Assembly: GCA_018697195.1 (NCBI GenBank)
Contig: CM031872.1
Location: 8,489,977-8,553,976 of the forward strand
DNA from: Certhia americana
Taxonomy: Eukaryota > Chordata > Aves > Passeriformes > Certhiidae
DNA: 64,000 nt
Direction of reading: 5' to 3'
Shown: positions 11,233 to 24,083 of the stretch, one piece after another
Numbering within the stretch: the first letter of the stretch is position 1
Layout of the letters: each line of letters begins with the position of its first letter
Notes under the pieces: model-generated
Seen by the model: only the letters and a program-made list of their open reading frames with translations
Database searches by the model: none
What the model was told of the DNA's origin: nothing
Translations under genes and position numbers: made by a program

Positions 11233-12429
11233 GCAAACAAAACCAGTGTAGGCAAAGCCTTAGCTCAGCCCCAGCTCAGTCCCCACAACTCCAACCTCTG
11301 CCATTGGAAAAGCTCCTGATGCCTTCAGGGAACATTGACAGCACTCCCAGAAATTCAGCCATTCAGCCACTGAGTTACCAGCTGCCTTCCCCAGCACAAG
11401 CAGTCAATTAATGAATGGAATAATTACTCAATGCTTACACCAGCACGCACAGAGATGACCTTGGGGGCCAGAGGAGGTGATTTGCAATCCCTCCTCTGCC
11501 CCTCCAGTTTCCACTGAGTGAGAAGCTGACAGAGAAAACTTCAATTAACACAGAGGAGTTCTCCTTGGGGACAGCTGTACGTGCTGATCCCTCCAGAGGC
11601 CTGAGGAACATCAGCACTGCAGATCTGCTCTCAGAAAGGAGCTGTTTGGGGTTTTTTTCCCATGTATACATCACCCTGATGAGCTGCTCCTACAAGGCCT
11701 CCTGCCCCCTCTCAGCAGAGAAGCTGCTGAGCAAAGTTTGTGGTTGGGGAGAACTAAACCCAGCAGCTCCTCAGTAAAGGGTAAAACTGTCAGTAACAGT
11801 GGGCTGGCTGGATCCCAGCCCTGACCTGGCAGCAATCCTGTCCCTCCCTGCCAGAGCCACAGAGAATCCAGCTCAAACCCCAGCTCAGCATCTCCATCAC
11901 ACACAGCAACTTGGCTGCACACTTGTCACAAGCTCCCAAGGTCACCATGTGCCTGGAGGGCTGGCACAAGGACAGCAAAACCAACAGCCCCATCGGGACA
12001 CCCGCAGAGCACCTCATCCCCCTGGGGCTGCTCAGCAGCTCCAGCCCCTGTTCCTGCAGCTTCCCAGTCCCTCAAACACAGCCCTGCTGGGATCTCCTCC
12101 CTCCCTGCAGGCACCCAGAGCCCAGCTGGGCTGACAGAGGTGCTCACCATACTCCATCCTGCCCGGGTCTCTCTGGGATGATGGAGCAGGTTCTGAGCCC
12201 TCTGCCCACTCCAGGGGACCACTCTGCCATGGGCACTGTGGCTGTGCCAGGCTCCAGGGCACAGAGCAGCTTCCTGAGGCAGAGCTGCCATACAGCCAGG
12301 CTCAGGATGGGCTAAACTCCATGGAAATCAATGAGCTGGGGGTGGCAGGGACCCTTCTCACCTACCCCAGAGCAACCAGGGCAGGGGATCCCTGTTAGAT
12401 GGGGTACAGGACCCCCTGAAATGTTCTTT

Positions 12430-12875
12430 GTTCATCCAAACTGGAGCCATCTCTATAAAACCTCTTTTGAGTCTGCATAACATCATTGTACCCCTGTACC
12501 TGTGTCCAGTTCTGGGCCCCTCAAAGGAAGAACTGGAGCATGTCCAGAGCTGGGAATGGAGCTGGAAAGGGGCTGGAGCCCCAGGAGAGGCTGAGGGAGC
12601 TGGGAAGGGGCTCAGCCTGGAGCAAAGGAGGCTCAGGGGGGCCCTTGTGGCTCTGCACAACTCCCTGCCAGGAGGGGACAGCCGGGGGGGTCAGGCTGTG
12701 CTCCCAGGGAACAGGGACAGGAGGAGAGGGAACGGCCTCATTGTGGGGAGGCTCAGGGTGGACATCAGCAGGAATTTCCTCATGGAAAAGAGGTGGTCAG
12801 GTCTTGGCAGGGGCTGCCCAGGGAGGGTTGGAGCACCCATCCCTGGAGGTGCTTAGGGAAAGACTGGACAAGGCA
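12430..12875 (+). mobile_element. CR1-type LINE fragment, second subfamily
   Basis: It begins with a GTACCTGTGTCCAGTTCTGG block, followed by GAGAGGCTGAGGGAGCTGGG and GGCTCAGCCTGGAGCAAAGG. This is the reverse complement of the arrangement at 14702-15175, so both belong to one subfamily distinct from the 3358-type. The last ~60 bp of the tail are missing. Confidence 0.88.
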
Positions 12876-13672
12876 CAGGGATCCCCCTCCCTCCCTTCCT
12901 CAGAGAATCCATCCTGGCAGGGAGGAGAAGGAGGATCTGGGGTTTGTACCACACAGGAGACTCGAGGCACAGGAGCAGGGACCAGGCACAGGCTGCATGC
13001 TGGGCACTGTGGAGTGTCACAGCTGCCCTGGGGACAAGGCAGAGGTGGCTGATGAAGCCTGGCAGAGCCATTTAGCCTCAGTCAAATGTCATCCCCTGGC
13101 AGGGCAGGCACAGCAGCAGAGCTGCTCTCTGGAGGCACAGGGAAATTAGCAGGGATGAGAGGCCAGAGATTTACACAGGGATTTTTATGTCCCCCTGCAG
13201 CTCCCTTGACAGGGCCACCAGGAGCAGGGATCTCAGGCTCAGAGATGTTTTATGCAGGAAGGAGACAGCAGAGAGCCTGAGGGGAGGGGAGCAGCTGCAC
13301 AGCTGGAGGGGCAGGGCTCCCTGGCAGCCTCCATCCAAGAGGGGACACGGGAGTGAACAGAAGCTGGACCTTGCTGGTGACAGTGTCTCCCAGAGAGCAG
13401 TGCTGCAGCAGGCTGGTGACACTCTGGGGAGTCCTTTATACATTTACTGAGGTCTCTCCTGTAAACTGAGAAGCAGTTTCCTGCCCAGCAAACTCCCAAA
13501 AAACTCTCCCTGCTCATGCCCAGGGCTGGAAGAGGAGGCCACCAGAGAGCCTCCCTCACTTAGAAGCCCTTCAAGACACACCTTTTGGACCAGGTCACCT
13601 GCTGACCTGCACCTTTTGGAGACCCTCTGGGTGATCACAGGTGGGGGAGGACAGTGACACCCACCAAAGATT

Positions 13673-13815
13673 TTTAAGGGACTTCTAGAGGGACTATGTA
13701 GCAATAGGACATGGGGGAATGGTTTCACACTGAGGGAAGGTAGAATTAGATTGGATATTGGGAAGAAACTCTTCCCTGTGAGGGGTGCAAACCCCTTCCC
13801 CAACCTGGTGACCAC
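13673..13815 (+). mobile_element. CR1-type LINE fragment, older copy
   Basis: A worn CR1 segment with the words AGGACATGGGGGAATGGTTT and TTGGATATTGGGAAGAAACT, typical of the region about 250 bp before the CR1 3' end. The tail is lost. The large reading frames across it are not genes. Confidence 0.75.
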
Positions 13816-14317
13816 TAAAGTCAGTTCTGCTCAAACACCTGAGAGTCCAGGAAGCTTTGTGTCCATCAGGCAGCAGCTCTTCAAACTGCAGCTGTGAGAG
13901 ATGAGGGGGAAGCAGCTTTCCCTTACTTTCCTTGGGATAACAGCACAGCATGTGATCCACACTGAAGCACAGCAGGCATGAGGACAGGATCTGGCACACA
14001 TCCACAAAACCTTTGTGCAGACACACTCTGAACCAGACTTTAACAAAGTGCTTGGCACCAGGAGCTGTGGAGTGACAAGGCACCAGGTGAGCCAAGTGGG
14101 AGAAGCTTCCACACCTGCATCCAAACCAGGACAGAATCCACCAGCAGCTGCTGTGCTGAGCTCCAGGAGAGCAGAGCTCCCATGCATAAGGAGAAATGCT
14201 GCACTTCCCTCTATTTTTGTTTTTTCTCCCTCAAGTTTTACCAAGGCCAGGCCTCAGCCCTGTGTGTCCCTGTCTGCAGGGAGGGCTCAGAGCAGGGTCC
14301 AAGCTCTGCTTCCAGCA

Positions 14318-14432
14318 ATGAGACAAGAGGAATGGGAAGGGACTGATGCCCAGGAAGTTCCACCTGGACACCAGGAAGAATTTCTTCCCTGTGCAGTGCC
14401 CGAGCACTGGGACAGGAGCCCAAGGAAGGTTT
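14318..14432 (+). mobile_element. CR1-type LINE scrap
   Basis: The CAGGAAGTTCCACCTGGACA and GAAGAATTTCTTCCCTGTGC words match the interior of an older CR1 subfamily in plus orientation. No tail is preserved. Confidence 0.65.
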
Positions 14433-14701
14433 CACTGCTGTGTCCTCCTCCCTTGGAAGCCTTTATCCTGCTGGTCCCTGTGCCCAGCTGCTGCTCAGGC
14501 ATGGAGCATTTCACTGTCCCCATTCCCAGCAAGGTGCCACGGTGCCACCAGGCTGGAACCAGCCCTCCAGTGTTGATTTTGCTGCCAGCCCGGCCCATAA
14601 AGCCATCACAGCAAGAGAGAGGGGGCAGAGCCTGCCCACACAGACCACACAGATCATCCCAGCTCCCTGGGACAAAAAGAGAAGCTTTTCAGCAGAATTC
14701 T

Positions 14702-15175
14702 AATCATGGAATTCCAAAATCATTGAGGTTGGAAAAGACCTCCCAGCCCATCGAGACCAGCCTGTGCCTGATCCTCACCTTGTCCCCAGCCCAGAGCACT
14801 CTGTGCCACCTCCAGGGACTGGGACTCCAAATCTCCCTGGGCTGTCCCTTCCAATGTTTAACAACAGTTCCATGAGGAAATTCCTGCTGCTGTCCACCCA
14901 GCCTGAGGCCATTCCCTATCCTCCTGTCCCTGTTCCCTGGAGCACAGCCCAACCCCCCTGGCTGTCCCCTCCTGGCAGGGAGTTGTGCAGAGACACAAGG
15001 GCCCCCCTGAGCCTCCTTTGCTCCAGGCTGAGCCCCTTCCCAGCTCCCTCAGCCTCTCCTGGGCTTTGTTCCTTTCCCTGGACACGCTCCAGCCCCTCCA
15101 GGTCATTCCCAAATTAACAGGCCCAGAACTGGACACAGGATTTGAGGTGGCCCCAGCAGTGCCCAGCACAGGGGG
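14702..15175 (-). mobile_element. CR1-type LINE fragment, 3' end
   Basis: It starts at the 3' tail (minus-strand CR1 end; plus strand reads ATCATTGAGGTTGGAAAAGA), then runs about 470 bp into the element with the subfamily blocks seen at 12430-12875. It is 5'-truncated near 15175. Confidence 0.92.
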
Positions 15176-15599
15176 ACATCACAAAGGACAGGCTCTGGGT
15201 GGGGAATTCTACAAGGGAAAAGTTTTTCCTTCCAGACACACAAATTGTCCTGTGTGCACTGACTGCAGAGATACCCCCAAAGCCACAGCAGAACTCGTCC
15301 TGCCAGTTTTTTGGGAAACCAAAAACTTGGTGGGCACGCTGAACCTCACCCAGGCCCCCCAAAATAACAAATTCCACCTCCTTAATGCCCTGTGCAGAAT
15401 CAGACAGTGCAGGCTACATCTCCATTTTCTTTCTCAAGTCATTCCAGGGATTTGCTGCCTGTTCAGTGCTGCTGGGCTTTGGCTCCAGCCTCACCTAAGA
15501 TTTGGCTTTGCCCCATCTCTGATGTGTTTGAGGACCATGGGGTGGGAGGTTTAGGGCTGGCACCAGAGCATGCAAGCCCACCTGCTAGCAGCCCAGCTT

Positions 15600-16940
15600 A
15601 AAGAGATCATTTATGTGAATCTGGGAATTAGTGCCAAAACCTTTAGCACAGAAACAGTCACCAACTGCCCAGAAATGTCATCAGGAGCAGCAAGTGCCAG
15701 AGAGAAGGGCAGATTGATTCCATAAGGCCACTGATCCCCTAACAACACTATTAAATTATCTGTCAAGCCCTCTGAGAAGAAAGGAGATCATTTAAACTGA
15801 TAAAAAAAGGAAACACATCTCATATGCCACAATTACCTTTAAAAAAAAAACCTCATAAAACCCAAACAGCTCCCAGGACATCACATTCTCTCCTAGGATC
15901 CTGAGTGGCAGCTGCCACCCTTCTGAAACCCTGACATCACTGAGGGCTTTCCTCTCCCATCTTCACCATTTCTTCCCTATTCCCCATCGGCCCCGCGAGA
16001 CTGTGTAAAAACATCTCCAAAAATCCCCCCAGAGGGAGCACAGATGCCAGAAATCAATGGCAATTAACCCCCAGGATCCTGCTGGCAGCCTGCCCGAGCC
16101 TGCCTCTGGCAGGGACACAGCCCCCTCGCTTCACCTTCCCCCTAATGACAGGAGCAGAGTGGGCAGATCCCAGCTGGACACCGGGAGCATTAACCAGGAG
16201 CCAGCCTCCCCCTCACCACAGCCTCAGGCTGCTGCTTTTCCTCCCGGCAGGAGCAGCAGGAACAGCCTCACTGGGGCTGGTTTGGCTCTGGGATAATGGG
16301 CACGGGATAATGGGCACGGGATAATGGGCACGGCTCTGCTGGCGAGCTCCAAAGGTCAGTGCAGAGGTTATCAATCAGCAAAGCACCGGGAATTTGGCAG
16401 CACGGCCCCAAAAAGTACGGCAAAGGCTTAGGAATCAAGCTGGAAAGGGAAAGAAATGCTGAGATACCACAGGAGGGAGGCAGAGGGAGCTTTTACAGCA
16501 TGCTCAGGCACTGTGCGGGGGAGAGATTGGCAGAAGTTTGCCCAAACGCTGATGCCTGCTCCATCCCTGGGTGTGTCCACTGGCCTCAGGTGGGTCTGAG
16601 CTTGTGGGATGAGATGGACTAGGCAAAATCAACCCTGCTGCCAAGTGGGAATGAAGCAGCTCCCTGCGGCTGCTGGGGAGGGGAGGGGGCTGCAGGGGCA
16701 GCAGCTTTTACAGCACAGGGATTGAGCTACAGCAGCTCAAAGGCTTCTCTGCCGAGACAGGACAGCAGGCACAGGCCCTTCCTGCCCCCAAAATGTTTGC
16801 TCTGGGGGCCAGCTGCAGGCAGGATGGGGAAAAGGCTATTACAGCTCCCACTGCACACCTGGTTAAGGCCAAATTTGCTGGGTGAAGCAAGGAGAGACCA
16901 TGCCCTGCCCCAGACTGCAGTTGTAAATAAGATATTTTGG
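15600..16940. other. Unique WHRN intron 1 sequence
   Basis: No gene or interspersed repeat is recognised here. 15700-15850 is AT-rich with a run of ten A near 15841. The only internal structure is a 15-bp tandem repeat at 16290-16333. Confidence 0.6.
16290..16333. repeat. 15-bp tandem repeat, three copies
   Basis: Three nearly exact copies of GGATAATGGGCACGG occur in tandem in WHRN intron 1. It is short and could be length-polymorphic. Confidence 0.9.
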
Positions 16941-16944
16941 AACG

Positions 16945-17108
16945 AGTATTGCCCAGAGCAGCTGTAGCTGCTCCTGGATCCCTGGCAGTGCCCAAGGCAA
17001 GGGTGGACAGGGCTTTGAGCAACCTGGGATAGTGGAAGGTGTGGATACCCACAGAACTGGATGAGCTTTAAGGTCCCTTCCAACCCAAATCAGTCTAGGA
17101 TTCCCTGA
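16945..17108 (+). mobile_element. CR1-type LINE fragment, short 3' tail
   Basis: A 160-bp CR1 tail starts at GCCCAGAGCAGCTGTAGCTG and ends AAGGTCCCTTCCAACCCAAA plus a decayed ATTCCCTG terminal unit. Confidence 0.88.
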
Positions 17109-17327
17109 TTTGAAGCCTATTCCATCCCTATGCTGCCTGACAAAGCACTGGGAGCTGGATCTGAGCAGAGGAACCGGGAGCCTGGAATGCTCTGCCGGGG
17201 GCAAACAGCTCATCCTGAACAGGGAGGAAGGGAAGTGGAAAGGGGAGAAGGTGACAGAAGGGAGAGCAGGACACAGGAGGAGGCTGAGGGAAGCACAGAT
17301 GGAGGGCCAGCAATGGGTACCAGGGTC

Positions 17328-17337
17328 NNNNNNNNNN
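17328..17337. other. Assembly gap (10 N)
   Basis: Ten consecutive N bases interrupt WHRN intron 1 directly beside a 12-bp tandem repeat. The fixed small size suggests a placeholder rather than a measured gap, so the true length of missing sequence is unknown. Reading frames crossing it are meaningless. Confidence 0.99.
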
Positions 17338-17387
17338 GCAGGGGGTGATGCAGGGGGTGATGCAGGGGGTGATGCAGGGGGTGACAC
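17338..17387. repeat. 12-bp minisatellite at gap edge
   Basis: About four copies of GCAGGGGGTGAT run in tandem from the gap edge. The array probably extends into the gap and is G-rich on the plus strand, the kind of sequence that often drops out of short-read assemblies. Confidence 0.92.
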
Positions 17388-20300
17388 GGCCTCCCTGCAG
17401 GAGGACAAAGGGGACTTGCAGGAGGCACAATCCAACCTCTCCCAAGGCAAAGGACGGCAGTTGGGCTTTCAAGTAGCTGCACTTATGCAAATCAATGCAA
17501 ATCGATGTATAATTATGGTGATTGCACACATTTAGCCCCAAGGCATCAGGAAGCCCATGTCCCTTTCACCGGGAAAGGTCAAGTGAAATCTTAGCTCCAG
17601 CACCTTCTCCCCAAGCTCTCCAAGGGCTGACACCTCCCCATCCCCACTCTGCAACCTCCAAGCTCTCCCAAGCTGGTCCCTGCCCAGTGCAGCCCTCAGG
17701 CAACCCCGGACAATTCTAAAAAGAGCAGAAAACTCCACATAATTGTGGAAACAAAGCAAAACCAAAGCTGTTTGGGTGCTTCCAGGGCAGGGGGGGAGGC
17801 ATAGGGGAACTGCAGATTAAAGCATTGCCTCCTGCTTCTTTGGCACATCTCTTTCTGCTCCACACCAAGCAATGCTGAAAGGAATGATGCGAAGCACTGC
17901 CAAGGCCATATTGTCCAAACAAGGTTAACTCCTTGGTGGAAAAACTTGGGAAGAATGAACGTGGGGAAGTGAGGGAGACACTCCATGAGGCACCGAGGAC
18001 ATCCAGGCAGAGCCTGCACAGAGCAGAGCTCCCTCCAGCCCTGAGGCAATTCCTGAGTCCAGCAAGAGGCAGCTGGCAAGACCAGAGCTCCTGCAGGGCT
18101 CTGCTCCACCTGTACCCACCAAGCACTCGGTGACAGGGAGAACTCACAGAGCAGCCAGTCAAAAGAACCCAAGGTAAAATCACACCAGCAGATGCTTTGT
18201 CACTTTAACCGAGGGCATTTAGAGCTGAATAGTTCTCCATGGCATTGAGCAAGGCGTCAAGAAAATCCATCCTCTTCCCTCAGGACAGGGGAACCGGGTA
18301 AAGGATATTTTAATTCATCAGTTCTGATGCTTTTGTTTTCTTCTAAGGGCCACTAGAAGGAAATAAGCTTTGATCCTCCAGGTTATCTTATCAATGCCTC
18401 TGCTGAGGCAAAACTGTTTATTTACAAGGAGCCCACTAAATAACATCGATGCTGCAAGAACTCCAGGATGCCCTGACAATGCTAACCCTGATGAACAAGC
18501 CAGTCCTGGTGCCAAGTCCTATCATCTTTGCATTATGAGGAGAGGAGAGATTAAGGCCCTCATTCCAATCTTTTGCATCAGTATAAAGTCATTTGATTTC
18601 ATTAGGGCTGATTGTGATTTGCCGGTGCAATGAAGGGAAACAGATGACTAAGGAACTTGCCCACTGAGGGAAATCAGTGGCAGAGCAGCAAATACAAGAG
18701 GCTCCTAACCCAGGTGGAGCAGCCAAACCCACGTTCCCACAGCCTCCGGCTGGGTGTGCAGCTTCTTCCCAGCCCAAATTACACCAGGAATTCATCCGGA
18801 GCTCAGAGGAGCTCACAGAGACAGGGGAGCAGCACCGTGGGCAGCTCCAGTTCTCAAACCCTCTCCAGATCTGCCCCTGGAACCAGGAGCAGCCCTTCCA
18901 CAGCCATGCTCTGCCACTACCACCAGCACTGCCCCTCAAGGAGCTTTAAAAGGCATTTTAAATGCGGATGCCCAAGCTCAAGAGTGACCATTTTCCCTCC
19001 TCCTTTTTCCCAGAGGGAGATCCTGGTGCCTTTACACTTTCCACCCTCTCCCTCCAAGCCCAGCCGATTACAGGAGCTGAAATGGAAACTGTTTGCAGGA
19101 CAGAAGGGCACAGCAGGAGCCCCCGGCATCACACAGCACCTGCCTTTTAAGCGGCTTTTTAATTGCCTTTTTTTTTTTTTGAAGTTTTTGTTTCTAAGCA
19201 GATCCAGAGATGAAGGAAGTGATTACCACTCTAACTATTGGGGTGGATGCGAGTCACATCCTCCTTTTCCATGCTCCAGCTCCCCGAGCTCCCTTGGGAA
19301 GGGGAGAAGTTTCAAGCCTGTTCCTTTAGTGCCTGCTAGAAGCACAGAGCCGGCGATAACCATGCAGCAGTTCAAGGAACAGGGCTGATATCGTCACACA
19401 ATCAGGGATCAATGGATTGGCTTCACCCCTCGGCCATCCCAGCCTGGCTCCAGCTGATCATCCACAGCTCCAAGCACTTGGAAAGGTCAAAACCCAACCA
19501 AACCAAGCTGCACTCGTTCCTCAGAGCCGTGCCCACAGTGCCACGGTGATTAAATAACCAGTGTCAGGTCATGGTAATCAATTAATTGGGCATCCCAAGA
19601 AACAATGACATAAAATTTGCTTTATTGTGAGCTGGCTGGAAAGAAAAATGGCTCTAAAATGTGTTTCTGAGGCTTAGGGCTGCACATCTCTGCTGTCATT
19701 TCTCAAAGGTCTTTTAGCAGCCCCACACCTGGGGTCCTTTCTTAGGAACTATTACAGCCTCTGAAGAGATCACCTTGTTTGCCAGCATGAAAACCCACAG
19801 TAATAGGACATAAAAGGAACTTTAATCTCCTTTTAATTATTTTTCAAATGCCCACTCAATACTTGCATTAGAGCAGGAGATGGAAAGGCTGGAAGGAGTG
19901 AAAAGCTGTGCTGGAACAGAGAGATGGTGGTGGCTGGGGATGAGATCCATCTTTATGTCAGGCTGGGGTGTGATGTGGCACCCCCTGATGCAATCCCCTT
20001 CTCCCACAGGTCAGGGAGGGGATGAGATCCCCCTGGATGTGATCCCCCACCCTTCCCAGGCAGGGACACACAGGACAGGCTGGCAGTGCCACATCCTGGC
20101 CCCCTCTGCCTCATCCCAAGCTTTCTCCACTCCCCTCCAGCCTCTCTCCACAGCTGAAAAACCCAAAACAGGGCACTTGGACTACTCCAGTTCCTCCAGA
20201 ATAAACTCAATTCCAGCCCAGGGACTTTGGCAAAGCCATCACAGATTTGCACCAACACCAAAGAATCAAATCTGCCCAAGCCCAGCACGTCCAAATTAGC

Positions 20301-21867
20301 AGGGTTTTGGTGATTTTGGTCAAGCTGATCTGGATTTGCCCAGCTGTCAGCAAGAACAGCAGGGCCAGTGGTGGCACCAGTGCATTATTTTTATTATTAT
20401 TTTTTATTATTGTCATTAAACCAAATCCTAAATCAGGAAAATTTTCACTTTCTCTTGTCCTCTCCCTCCCTAAATGTCCTTTTATTCAAAGGACATAAAA
20501 ACCTACAGCAAAGCAAGAAGAGCAAGTGGGGGTGGGAAGAAAGGAGTGTGAATTTAATGCCAATCCCAGAGCACTGGGGAAACGCCACCCTGGGTAATAT
20601 TTTGATGGTCTAAAGCCACAAACACCTTGATTTTAAATGCTCTGGATAAAATACGACAGCTTATCAATACAAATTTTCAGCACGACTGCTAAAATATAGC
20701 AGTACATGCTAAAATATAGCAGCATATACACCAAAACAGTAAAATAAATATATATATAGTATATAGGCATAAAATAATGTCCTAAATAGCAAGGCTGATA
20801 AAAGCCAAGCAAGCTCTAAAAATATGGCAGACAACACAAACTTCTCCACTTACCCCATAATTCAAATGCTGGTGATCTTTTGCTAAAGTGCACTCTTGAA
20901 TGCTGCAATGATGGAGCTGTAATTGTAATGGAGTCATTTAATTTGGATTTGGATGAAACAGCCGAGCGTGGAGCAGACAAGGCATAAAACTCCCATGCTC
21001 ACGTAAAGGTTAAGGAGCTGGTCATTAAGGGAATTGATTTGGAGTGCTGAGGTAATCTTGTGGTTAAAGTCAGAATGCCACTTTTTATCTAATTTACGCT
21101 GAAACATCTGCAAACAGCACTGCACTGGGGCCAGAAGGGGGTTTGGAGCTGGGACATCAGGCGTTGGCTGTGGCAGCTCTCATCTGCCACCACGATTCAC
21201 TTCAGGTGCATCAGCCTGAAAATCCCAGGAGCAAACAGAAATTCCTGCTGCCCCACAGGCAGCACCTCTCTCCTCCTTGAGAGAAGGGGTAAGAGCAGCT
21301 GGGCTGCTCCTGCACAGACAGACACGCAAGGAAAGGCAACAGAGCTACCAGACTTATAGAAGGAACTCAGTGGGAATGCTCATCCAAGGCTGCTCAGACA
21401 AATCCAGACATTGCATTTATTCCCTGCTCCGCCTGAGCAGCTGCCACAGCCACAGCCGGGCACCTCGGCGGGCAGCGAGAGGATCCGTGGCTCGGGAAGT
21501 TTGTCACTCTCAGCCCGGGAGCCTTCCCGAGCCCTGCACTCGCCCCAAGAAGGAGCTCTGATAACTTGTGTCAGCACAGCACGCCGTGCCTGTGACAGAC
21601 AGCAGGGCTGCCCTGACCAGACAGCTCCTTTTGCTGCAGGACAGTGTGAGGGAAATGCAGCCGGAGCATCGCTGCACACGCAGGGAGTGGAGCTGAGCTT
21701 TGATCAGACACAGCCCCTCGTCTGGAGCAGCAGGCAGTGTCTGAGAGATCAGCTACACAGCCAGGGGCTTGTGTTAACAAAGTCTCTCTCCTCAGCTTTC
21801 TCTCTCCCTGTTTGATCCCGTGTGTGCACGAATTCCAGGACCGAGCCCAGCTCTGGTTTATCTATTC
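17388..21867. other. Unique WHRN intron 1 sequence
   Basis: No exon or interspersed repeat is recognised. 18200-18650 and 19540-19870 are moderately AT-rich with several TAATTA-like words. 19169-19182 is a T-run. 20640-20830 is AT-rich with a near-duplicate of GCTAAAATATAGCAG at about 20688 and 20708. 21425-21560 is locally GC-rich with several CpGs, which is unusual for the intron interior and could be a regulatory element. Confidence 0.5.
20386..20420. repeat. (ATT)n microsatellite
   Basis: About 35 bp of imperfect ATT/TTTATT repeats in WHRN intron 1. A second, shorter ATT run is at 22366-22382. Confidence 0.85.
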
Positions 21868-21925
21868 CGAGTTGGAAGGCATCACAAGGATCATCGAGTT
21901 CAACTCTTCAGTGAACAGCCAATAA
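21868..21925 (-). mobile_element. Possible CR1 tail scrap
   Basis: GAGTTGGAAGGCATCACAAG followed by GATCATCGAGTTCAACTC resembles the reverse complement of an old CR1 3' end. It is only ~58 bp, so chance resemblance is not excluded. Confidence 0.45.
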
Positions 21926-24083
21926 AGGGAAGAAATCCCCAATCCTGGGGTTATGAGCACCAAGCTCTGACCAGCTGAGCTGATGTTTCCCTCTTCACTG
22001 ACCCACTGCAGGGCAAACCAAGAGTGAGGAGGGCAGGACACACCGAGGTCTGCTCTGCCTGACGAGAGCAGACCACAGCCAGAGGCCTTTGCAGAGCTGT
22101 CGGTGCACCCAGCCTGAGCCCCAGACCCCAGGTTTTAAGGGGAAGTGAGAGCACCAAACAAAGCCACCCATCACCACCTCTTATCGCTGAAGCTCTGACA
22201 CTGAATGACACCCAGAACACTGGGCTGAGGTATTTGTACCTTAAACCTTCAAATGCTGCCCTTGAGCATCGCTGAACGCAATCTCTTCACTTCACCCCTC
22301 CAAAATGCAGCATCTGAGGGCAAATTAACACTTGGTTATTTTTGATTTTATAATTTCCCAAGGATTTATTATTATTATTATTAGAGCTGCACTGTAAATC
22401 ACTCTGCTGCTCTTCCCAAGCAAAATGTTTCCACCACCACAACGTGGGTCATAAAAACCCTTCCCAGGTGTGAAAAGAACCCAGGAGCTCAAGAAGGTGC
22501 CTGCACAGGGCAAGTGATGAATTTGCTGGTGAAAGAAGTTCAGTTCCCAAGGAGAAAATTTTGAAGCTGTTTTTCCTATCAGGATCATATTAACAAAATA
22601 TAGCTCTTGGCAAGCCATGTCCTCCAGGAATTATTTCTGTGCAGGAAGCACTTAGTTTCACTCAAAATTAATAATGTCTAAAAGGCATCAATTACATTAT
22701 ATTAGAGAACAAACAGAAAGTGATGTGAATTACCCAGCAGAGTGGGATGAATTGGAGATGAAATCATGGAGCAGAGTATTCCCGACACCTGGTTCCTCTC
22801 AATCCCAATGCCATAACCAAAATGTGTGGGGGTTGCAATCTCCAAGGCACGAAATTGCAGACTTAACAACAGAAACCTTACCCTGCTGTTGTCCTATCAT
22901 TAGGAACAAGAGAAAAAGAATTCCTACAAACCTTTCCTTTGCTCTCAGGATTACCAAGGACTCCTTTCCAGCCTGGAAGTGGTGCCCTTGCCCAGGGCAT
23001 TGATTTAAAGCCGGGGCAGGGAACACACAGGTCGGCAGGGAAGAAGTGTTCAAAGCTGTGCAAGATTAATGAATTGTCAGAGGAACGCTCCACATGGAAC
23101 AGGCTCCCAACAGAACCACTTGAGCTTATTATGGATAAATTAAAGCACAAACAGCTGGAAAACAGCCTTGTCACGCCAGATCCCAGCTCTCCGTATGCTG
23201 CCTGCAAATTGCTGCTCTAAAAGTCGATTCTTCAGCTCGATTGGTTTGCGCCTCGGCAACGCTCGGAACGGAGCCCACCAGCCACAAGATCAGCTCTGGG
23301 AATGGTTTGGGACACTCAGACCGGGATTTGACTCGGAACCCCGCGTTTCAGCTGCAAATCCCACCGTTTCTGGAGTTCTCCCCCCACACTAAAGCTTTTA
23401 TCGACAGTCCCCATGCTGTTATGGGCTACAACAGGTCTCCAGGGCATGTGGAGCCGTGCTGGGAGAGCAGGAGCCCTTCAGTTGTGTAAGCGTTCCCCTT
23501 CTCCCCCCGGAGCATTCAAAGGGGAATCGGGGACCTGCTCCTGCCTTGGGCACGATGCTGCCCTCGGGGCGGGGGGGGAATCTGTTCTGCTTCTCCGCGC
23601 CTCAATTTCCCCATCTTTGCGAGGAGAAACCCACTAGAGAACGTCCTTAAAACTCGGCTCACGCAGATTGCCAGCTCCCACGAGCTTCCCAGGCTACAGG
23701 CGAGCAGCACCGCTGCGTTCCAGAGGCGCGACAGAAGCGCAGGGCGAGTCTGCCGTGCCCAGAGCCACCGGCAGCTCGGTCCCTGCCGTGGGGGGCACCG
23801 CTATCGCCACCGCAAACTTTCGGGCCGGGCTCCGCGCACGATGCAAATCCGAGGGCTGCGGGTTCCCGGAGAGCGGCACCGGGGGGCTCCGGTCCCAGCG
23901 GCTGACGGGGATGGAGCCGGGAGGGATGCGGCTGGACGGGGCGCACGGGGACAAGACTCAGGGAGGAGCGGGGGAACGCGGACAGGCACCGGAGAGACAG
24001 AGCGGGACGGGGCGCGCAGCGGAGCCCGGGACAAGGCGGGATGGAGGAAACATCCCCCGGAGCCCGGTGCGGAGCCGCCTTAC

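Larger units (their letters stand above)
10734..24083 (-). other. WHRN: WHRN intron 1
   Basis: This 13.35-kb intron between the two recognised exons has a GTAAGG donor at 24083 and an AG acceptor at 10734-10735. The left half (11.1-17.1 kb) carries CR1 copies in both orientations. The right half (17.4-23.7 kb) is largely unique, with one possible CR1 scrap at 21868-21925. It includes a 10-N gap at 17328, simple repeats at 16290, 17338 and 20386, an AT-rich stretch at 20640-20830, and a small GC-rich patch at 21425-21560. I find no additional exon with good splice sites and recognisable protein. Confidence 0.9.

Noticed and set aside
12486..13149. Gly/Trp-rich plus-strand frames up to 188 codons
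   Set aside because: They coincide with a CR1 copy and its flank; composition is that of the repeat.
14015..14875. A 286-codon plus-strand frame in WHRN intron 1
   Set aside because: It spans two CR1 fragments of opposite orientation, without a known domain or splice support.
16291..17390. CRISPR-like regular repeats
   Set aside because: The tandem units are contiguous with no unique spacers, and the genome is vertebrate. They are ordinary minisatellites.
23236..23280. X-box-like CGGCAAC site in WHRN intron 1
   Set aside because: Only a half-site is present; the other half does not fit the RFX consensus.
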